NCBI GenBank assembly: GCA_027627225.1
Contig: CM051030.1
Coordinates: forward strand, 3,503,001-3,567,000
Direction: 5' to 3'
DNA from: Congeria kusceri
Taxonomy: Eukaryota; Mollusca; Bivalvia; Myida; Dreissenidae
Length of the DNA: 64,000 bases
Positions 57,740 through 64,000 of the stretch are shown in pieces (positions within the stretch are counted from its first letter, which is position 1; each line of letters begins with the position of its first letter). The translations under genes were made by a program, and so were the position numbers. The notes beneath the pieces are model-generated. The model searched no databases. It had not been told where the DNA came from and saw nothing but the letters and a program-made list of their open reading frames with translations.

Positions 57740-58500
57740 TACATCTGAAATAAGCCAAAGTAAAAAACAACATAACAGAGTTTGATGGGTTTCCTTGATC
57801 TTTGACGATTTTACCAAAATTTCCACCTGATTACCAAGGGGGGGGGGGGGCACAGAATATCCTTTATAACTTTAGAACGGAAAGAGATATTTTAAAACGG
57901 ATTGCAGATTTGTATTTAGCATTGTCAAACAACATAAACTACCAAGTTTGATGGGTGTCCATGACCTTTGAAAATTTTACCCAAATTTCCACTTAAAGAC
58001 CAAGGGGGGACTCCAGAATATCCCCTACAACTTAAGAACAGAAAGAGATATTTAAAACAGATTTCAGATTTGTATTCAACATTGATAAACAACATTAACT
58101 ACAAAGTTTGATGGGTTTCTTTGACCTCTGACGATTTTATAAAAAGTTTCACCTGATGGATAGATACATCAGGGTTTTTTTTGGGTGAAATCGGCAACCT
58201 CAAGGTATTTAGCTCAAACATTGTTATTTATGTTATAAAACATCCCTGAGCTCAAATCTGGAGCCCTTTTTGGTGTACCTCAACCCCCCCCCAAAAGTTA
58301 CAGGGGTTCAAAGGGGGTAGTGGTCGGGCCAATTAATTTTTAAAAATTCAAATGGTGAGTTCAAAGTATTCCTTCAAACATTGTTATTTATATTTAAAAG
58401 TATCCCTGAGCTCAAATCTGGACCTTTTGGGGGTATCTCGACCACTTAAAAAGTTATAGGGGTTCAAAGGAGTTAGGAGTCGGGCTGATTGTGTGGCTGT
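57740..58500. repeat. Two tandem repeat families, about 160-bp units
   Basis: gtttgatgggtttccttgaccttgacgattttac recurs near 57780, 57947 and 58107. ttatttatgttataaaacatccctgagctcaaatctgg then recurs near 58224 and 58388. G13 at 57840 is assembly-sensitive. Confidence 0.75.
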
Positions 58501-58589
58501 TATGCTTAAATATACCTTTTATACTTAATTCTGTCAAATGCATATACAGTTGCTATATTCTTCAAATATATCATAAGTACAATGCTTAA

Positions 58590-58745
58590 CGTTTGTTGCT
58601 GTGGTTGATGATGATGATGCTGTTGCTGCTATGGTGATGGTGTTCATTGCCAGTGCTGTTGTAGCTGCTGTTACTGCTAAAAATTATGGTGCTGTTGATG
58701 CTGCTTTTGATGATGATAATGATTGTGTTGATGATGACCAAAATT
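58590..58745. repeat. Imperfect triplet-rich stretch (GAT/GCT)
   Basis: gttgatgatgatgatgctgttgctgctatggtgatggtg and similar words form a low-complexity stretch with no gene. Confidence 0.6.
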
Positions 58746-58794
58746 GCAAGGATGACAAGTGAAATAAAATAAGTTTGTTGAACTATAGGCTATA

Positions 58795-59235
58795 GATAAG
58801 TTTGACTGACCTTTGACCCTATGCCACAATAATCAATAGAGATCTACTTGTAGTCATAAGCAACCTACCTACAAAATTGAACAAACCTAGGCCTAAGGTT
58901 TCCATAGTTATTGCCTGGACAAGGTTTTACAACTATTGCAACTATTGGTCAGTTTGACCTTTGACCCAAGGACTCAATAATGGATAGGGATCCTTTAATA
59001 ATCATGACCAACCTACCAACCAAAGTTTACACTTAAAAAATAAAATATTTTGGTTGGTTTGATCTTGACCTTTGACCCAAGGACCCCAAAATCAATAAGC
59101 ATCCTCTACTAGTCATGACCAACCGACCTACCAAGTTTGAAGAACCCAAGCCTAAGGGTTCTGTAGTTATTGCCTGGACATGGTTTCGTGTACCAACATT
59201 CCGATGGACACATGGACCAACAACATTTGCAAAGC
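58795..59235. repeat. Tandem repeat with tgacctttgaccc units
   Basis: Three diverged units share gtttgacctttgacccaaggac, caataatggatagggatcc, gtcatgaccaacctacc and ggttccgtagttattgcctggacatgg. Confidence 0.75.
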
Positions 59236-59339
59236 TTAGCATTGCAGTCAGTTATGAATTTTGTAAAATATTCAATGGATCTTTTGCTACTTGATGCCAA
59301 TTTTAAATATTGTTCATCTGCCACTTTTAGCTAATTTTC

Positions 59340-59800
59340 ACTGATAAGATGCCTGTTGGCAACATGTTGAGCCTGTTGTCAAGAAAACAACTTGCATTGT
59401 AATTATTTTAAAATCCCATTTTCTAACAAGCAGATCTTCTTTGACCTATAAAAGTGACCTTAAACTTTGCGCTATGACACAGGTGTTGCGTGCGACAAGC
59501 CGTGTGAACATATGTGGCAAGTTATTTTTAAATGCCTGATGAATGATGAAGCTACAGTCCAGTCAAGCTGTATTATGCCCATATTTGACCTTTGACCTCT
59601 AAGTGTGACCTTGACCTTTAAGCTAGGGACACAGTGTTGCGCGCGATACGCCACTTTCACATGGTGAACATGTGTGGTATGTTATTCATTGTCTGATGAA
59701 TGATGGAGTTCCAGTCAGGACAAGATCGGACGGACCTACACACTCACACACATACACCGAACCACCATTCTGAAAATTATGTCGAGCTGACTTCAGGCGG
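59340..59800 (-). repeat. Inverted arm of the 52.6-kb element
   Basis: gatgcctgttggcaacatgttgagcctgttgtcaagaaaac (59350), then ctgtattatgcccatatttgacctttgacc, and finally caccgaaccaccattctgaaaattatgtcgagctgacttcagg, are the reverse complement of the 52602-53560 parts in reverse order. Confidence 0.7.
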
Positions 59801-60690
59801 ACTCAACAACCATTGTGACAACTAAGTCGAGCTGACGGCAGGCGGGCTCAACTACCATTGTGACAACTAAGTCGTGCTGACTGCAGGCAGGCTCAACCAC
59901 CATTGTGACAACTAAGTCGAGCTGACTGCAGGCGGACTCAACTACCATTGTGACAACTAAGTCGAGCTGACTGCAGGCGGGCTCAAGTACCATTGTGACA
60001 ACTAAGTCGAGCTGACTGCAGGCGGGCTCAACCACCATTGTGACAACTAAGTTGAGCTGACTGCAGGTGGGCTCAACCACCATTGTGACAACTAAGTTGA
60101 GCTGACTGCAGGCGGGCTCAACCACCATTGTGACAACTAAGTCGAACTAACTGCAGGCGGACTCAACTATCATTGTGACAACTAAGTTGAGCTGACTGCA
60201 GGCGGGCTCAACTACTATTGTGACAACTAAGTTGAGCTGACTGCAGGCGGGCTAAACCACCATTGTGACAACTAAGCTGAGCTGACTGCAGGCGGGCTCA
60301 ACCACCATTGTGACAACTAAGTCGAGCTGACTGCAGGCGGGCTCAACTACCATTGTGACAGCTGAGTCGAGCTGACTGCAGGCGGGCTCAACAACCATTG
60401 TGACAACTAAGTCGAGCTGACTGCAGGCGGGCTCAACCACCATTGTGACAACTAAGTCGAGCTGACTGCAGGCGGACTCAACTACCATTGTGACAACTAA
60501 GTTGAGCTGACTGCAGGCGGGCTCAACTACCATTGTGACAACTAAGTTGAGCTGACTGCAGGCGGGTTCAACCACCATTGTGACAACTAAGTCGAGCTGA
60601 CTGCAGGCGTGCTCAACCACCATTGTGACAACTAAGTCGAGCTGACCACAGGTGGGTTCCGAGCTGACCACAGGCGGGCTCAACAATCAT
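59785..60690. repeat. 45-bp minisatellite, about 19-20 copies
   Basis: The unit gtcgagctgactgcaggcgggctcaaccaccattgtgacaactaa repeats every 45 bp. It is built from the terminal sequence of the neighbouring inverted element (gtcgagctgacttcaggcggactcaa). The 15-residue VVEPACSQLDLVVTM frames on the minus strand reflect the period being a multiple of three. Confidence 0.95.
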
Positions 60691-60697
60691 GGTGTTA

Positions 60698-61112
60698 GTA
60701 AACACATAAAACACTAACAAGACTGAGTATAGGAAATAGTAGACACATGAAACACGAACAAGACTGAGTATAGGAAATAGTAAACACATGAAACACGAAC
60801 AAGACTGAGTATAGGAAATAGTAAACACATGAAACATAAACAAGACTGAGTATAGGAAATAGCAAAAACACATGAAACACGAACAAGATTGAGTATAGGA
60901 AATAGCAAACACATGAAACACGAACAAGACTGAGTATAGGAAATAGGAAACATATGAAACACGAACAAGACTGAGTATAGGAAATAGTAAACACATGAAA
61001 CACGAACAAGACTGAGTATAGGAAATAGTGAACACATGAAACACAAACAAGACTGAGTATAGGAAATAGTAAACACATGAAACACAAACAAGACTGAGTA
61101 TAGGAAACAATT
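60698..61112. repeat. 41-bp minisatellite, about 10 copies
   Basis: The unit actgagtataggaaatagtaaacacatgaaacacgaacaag repeats ten times with small indels. It directly follows the 45-bp array. Since 41 is not a multiple of three and the unit has no minus-strand stop, all three minus frames stay open across it. Confidence 0.95.
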
Positions 61113-61539
61113 CAAGCAAGTAATATATGCTTATAGAGTTCATCAGTGTCAAGTTCGTGTATGCGAGCGAGGGAAAGATCCAGAGCAAAATATCAGGGTG
61201 TTGCACACTGTTCCTTTAAGGTATCGCCCTGCTGCCCCTTTGGGCTGGTCAACAAAGAAATGAGACCTATTATTACAAATACTCATTGATAATAGAAGTG
61301 TCCATGTTTAAAAATCTTAACTAAAAGCATTAAAATGATAGAACCAGTAAATTAACCATTTTGGAAAGTGTGAATGTACTGGCCCAGCTTGCCACCCCTG
61401 CTCCTTTTTTGCAGAACCTGGTTTACCTTTTCTAATCCTAGATCTTTCCCTACTGAGCTAAATTTTTGTTTTAAATTCCTGCATGTTTGACAGCTGCTCC
61501 ACAGCAAAGCAAAAGCCCCATCCACAATCAGCACCACAA

Positions 61540-62440
61540 ACCTGTTTGGTCTTCAACACCCTGTGGCAATCGTTCCATGTGGATTGGAGATTAAACACAT
61601 CAATGTGACCTGAAATTAAAATATCAATAGAAATAAATTCACTGTAAATAAAATTTGTTTTAAATAAACACTATTAAATGTGTAAGTAAAACAAGAGAGC
61701 TACATGGCCCAAAAGAGCTCACCTGAGTATGAAGAACGGGGCATTGCAGCTTCAGGGAAGATTTTAAAAGTCATTTTGCTATTTAAGTCCATATAAACCC
61801 CCTCCACGATTAGATCAACAACAGCTAAGCACCACCACTCTGTGGCTATCCTTGTGTGTGGATTGGATTTCAAACACATCAATGTGTCCTGAAATCAAAA
61901 TATGAATAGACATTATTATCACTAAGTAAATACAATTTATTTTAAATAAGCATTATTAAATGTGTTAGTAAAACAAGAGTTCTCTACTGAGTATGAAGAA
62001 CTGTGCCTTGCGGTTTCCAAGCGAAAGATTTTTCAAGTCATTTTGCAATTTAAGTCTATATAAACCATCTGATGCCTGGAGCTTGGTCAGTTTTGATCCC
62101 ACGGGCATATTTTGAACAATCTTTGTAGGGGACCACTATACAATTTTACATATCAAATACGAAACCTCTGGGCCCTGCATTTCAAAGGAGAAGATTTTTC
62201 AAGTCATTTTGCTATTCAAGTCTATATAAACCATGTGTCCCCCAGGGCGTGATCACTTTTTACCCCAAGGGCATAATTTGAACAATCTTTGTAGATGACC
62301 ACTATACCTTGCTACATACCAAATATTAAACCTCTGGGCTTTACAGTTTCAGAGGAGAAGATTTTTTAAGTCCACTAGCCACATCAGTTTATAGAAACCA
62401 TGTGACCCTGGGGTAAGCAGGTAGGAGCAGGGGCCGCAGG
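61540..62440. repeat. Diverged tandem repeat (aacacatcaatgtgtcctgaaat and cattttgctatttaagtctatataaacc families)
   Basis: aaacacatcaatgtg(a/t)cctgaaat recurs at 61594 and 61874. cattttgc(t/a)atttaagtctatataaaccat recurs near 61773, 62040 and 62208, with gaacaatctttgtag.ggaccactatac between. Short minus frames are repeat translations. Confidence 0.75.
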
Positions 62441-63330
62441 AGCCGCAGTTCCAATATTTTGAAAAGCATAAAAAACATTTTCGAAAATCATCATTGTTTA
62501 AAGAAGATTTCTTACTGGTCTGTGGCTGTTAAGAAAATAGGTCTGCGGCTGCAATTAGATTGAGGCCGCAATCCGGATCGATAAACCAGTACACAAAGTG
62601 TCAGGAAGCTTTCAATAATCGGCAGATAACTGCTTTAACTCTTGTCGAAACAAGAGGTAAGATGCCACAGTTGCATTGAGAATTGTCGGATGACTGCTCT
62701 ATCTGTAATTGAAACACATGGTTATCACCACAGTTATGCTTTCAAGCTACAGTTTACGACCCATTATTTTTCAAAACAATAACCATTAAATGTTTGGCCA
62801 ATAACTATAATGTAAAGAAAAAGGCATGACAACTTTAATTCATTCTTTTCTTTAATTGTCTTGCCCAAATACTGATAAAAAATTCCTGATAATTAAAAAG
62901 TGTCATTGAATTTACTGGACAAAATACGTTCTTTTATTGACATTTTATTTATTTTATTTTACTGTTTCTTTCTTAAATCCAAAGTTTATTAAAATGGATG
63001 TTCCAAACCTGCATCGAAATTTTTAATTTCCTAAACGATCATTTGGCATCAAAACCCCAAGCAGAGATACTTTAATGTTGTGTGATACCTATCCTTGTTA
63101 CATTGCTATAAGAAAAGAGATGTTTTTTAAATATCTTGTTACACTTAAGTACATGCTATAAGATATCTCAATAAATGCTATTTTCAAACTCTGCATACTT
63201 ATTCCATTTAAGAATTTATCTAACCTTGAAATACTAAAATAAATTATCAAACTGTGTTTCTTGAATCACTGCTTTTAGCAGAAAAAACACAAGAAAAGCA
63301 GTGTATCACATAAACATTTAAAAAAAAGGA
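62441..63330. other. Unassigned AT-rich sequence
   Basis: No supported gene or RNA. gtaggagcaggggccgcaggagccgcag near 62422-62449 and gaggccgcaatccgg near 62562 are isolated GC patches. Confidence 0.35.
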
Positions 63331-63339
63331 CTGGAAAAC

Positions 63340-63402
63340 CCTCCCACACCTTCCGCACCCACCCCTCCCGCACCCACCCCTTCCGCACCCACCCCTTCTG
63401 TG
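63340..63402. repeat. 15-bp tandem repeat (ccttccgcacccacc)
   Basis: Four near-identical units of cttccgcacccaccc lie at 63348-63398. The minus strand would read GWVRK/E repeats, which I regard as repeat translation. Confidence 0.8.
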
Positions 63403-63424
63403 GCCCCAATGTTTGTGAGCTTCC

Positions 63425-63745
63425 TATGCACATGCAGGCTCGTGGCTTCTTTTTAACCCAGAGGCATAATTTGAACAATCTTTGTAGAGGATCGCTATAC
63501 AATGTTTCATGCCAAACTAGAAACCTCTGGGCCTTGCATCTTCAGAGGGGAACATTTTTAATGTCATTTTGCTATTTAAGTATATATAAACCATGTTACC
63601 CCAGGGTGTGGCCAGTTTTTACCCCAGGGGCATAATTTGAATGTACTTGTACAAGACCACTATACGATGTTACATCCAAAATACAAAACTCTGGGCACTG
63701 CAGTTTCAGGAGATTTTTAAAGTCATTTTGCTATTCACGGGGGCC
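63425..63745. repeat. Further copies of the 61.5-62.4 kb tandem unit
   Basis: ggcataatttgaacaatctttgtagaggatcgctatacaatg, cctctgggccttgcatcttcagagggg and gtcattttgctatttaagtatatataaacc repeat at about 165 bp, as in 61.7-62.4 kb. Confidence 0.75.
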
Positions 63746-64000
63746 CAAGTCCATCACAACGTACAATGTTGCCTGCTGAGCTATTGTCATGGCTGCCTGT
63801 CGATATTGTTACGGTTTCCTACGAGTTTAAATAGGACTTACAACACACGTCTTGTTAATTGAGTCGCTCAAGTAGTCCCCAGTTATCTCAAGGTCATAAA
63901 GACTTTAGACGATGTATTTTCGCCATTAATTTGGTTTTTAGTGTCGCATTCAGGTGCAATATGCAGATATATACTAATAAATTAATGAGTTAGAGTCTGT
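63746..64000. other. End of window, nothing recognised
   Basis: A short AT-rich stretch with no feature I can support. Confidence 0.4.

Noticed and set aside
59793..60686. Repeated 15-residue protein on the minus strand
   Set aside because: It comes from the 45-bp minisatellite. No splice or start context, and the unit derives from a transposon end.
60613..61206. 197-residue membrane-like protein
   Set aside because: It is produced by the 41-bp array, which is open in all three frames; the hydrophobicity is an accident of the unit.

Overview
The window reads as nuclear DNA of an invertebrate animal, most likely a bivalve mollusc and possibly a dreissenid mussel. The evidence is AT-rich sequence, genes split into short exons with GT-AG introns, tRNA-derived SINEs, many terminal-inverted-repeat elements, and long runs of roughly 150-165 bp interspersed tandem units of a type I recall from bivalve assemblies. 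The dreissenid assignment rests on memory of those repeats and has not been checked. No bacterial, plasmid or CRISPR signature is visible.

Layout. 0-2.3 kb is tandem repeat. About 2.57-6.91 kb holds minus-strand exons of a cadherin-like gene whose last exon ends in a Ser/Gly/Asp-rich stalk and a GPI-signal-like hydrophobic tail. 7-23 kb is mostly intergenic sequence with transposable elements: a family of nested palindromes, MITEs, SINEs, one poly-glycine reading frame at 20.8-21.05 kb, and a MITE at 22.67-23.23 kb carrying repeated palindromes. 23.43-26.50 kb holds the largest coding unit: an OTU-type cysteine protease-like domain fused to a Cys-rich motif and a transposase-like C-terminal domain, with two compensating frame breaks near its 5' end. 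27-32 kb is interspersed repeats and a tRNA-derived SINE.

32.8-37.4 kb holds a five-exon minus-strand gene pieced together here from splice signals and phase. It starts with a signal-peptide-like exon, continues with an RRM-like fold and a remnant resembling a RanBP2/FET zinc finger, and ends in a Gly/Lys/Glu-rich, partly collagen-like tail. Its introns carry a hAT-like MITE and a second TIR element. 39.4-40.9 kb is a 1.48 kb non-autonomous DNA transposon with 8-bp target duplications. 42.7-53.5 kb is repeats plus a few exon-like stretches, including a 17-copy, 47-bp array. 57.4-57.6 kb is a terminal exon encoding a C-terminal membrane anchor. 57.7-61.1 kb is tandem repeat, including 45-bp and 41-bp minisatellites. 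The rest is repeat or featureless AT-rich DNA.

The genes do not form an obvious pathway. The cadherin-like and signal-peptide genes would encode cell-surface or secreted proteins, and the OTU gene is probably transposon-derived. Several coding breaks fall in A/T homopolymers, so consensus error in the assembly is a live alternative to true pseudogenisation.
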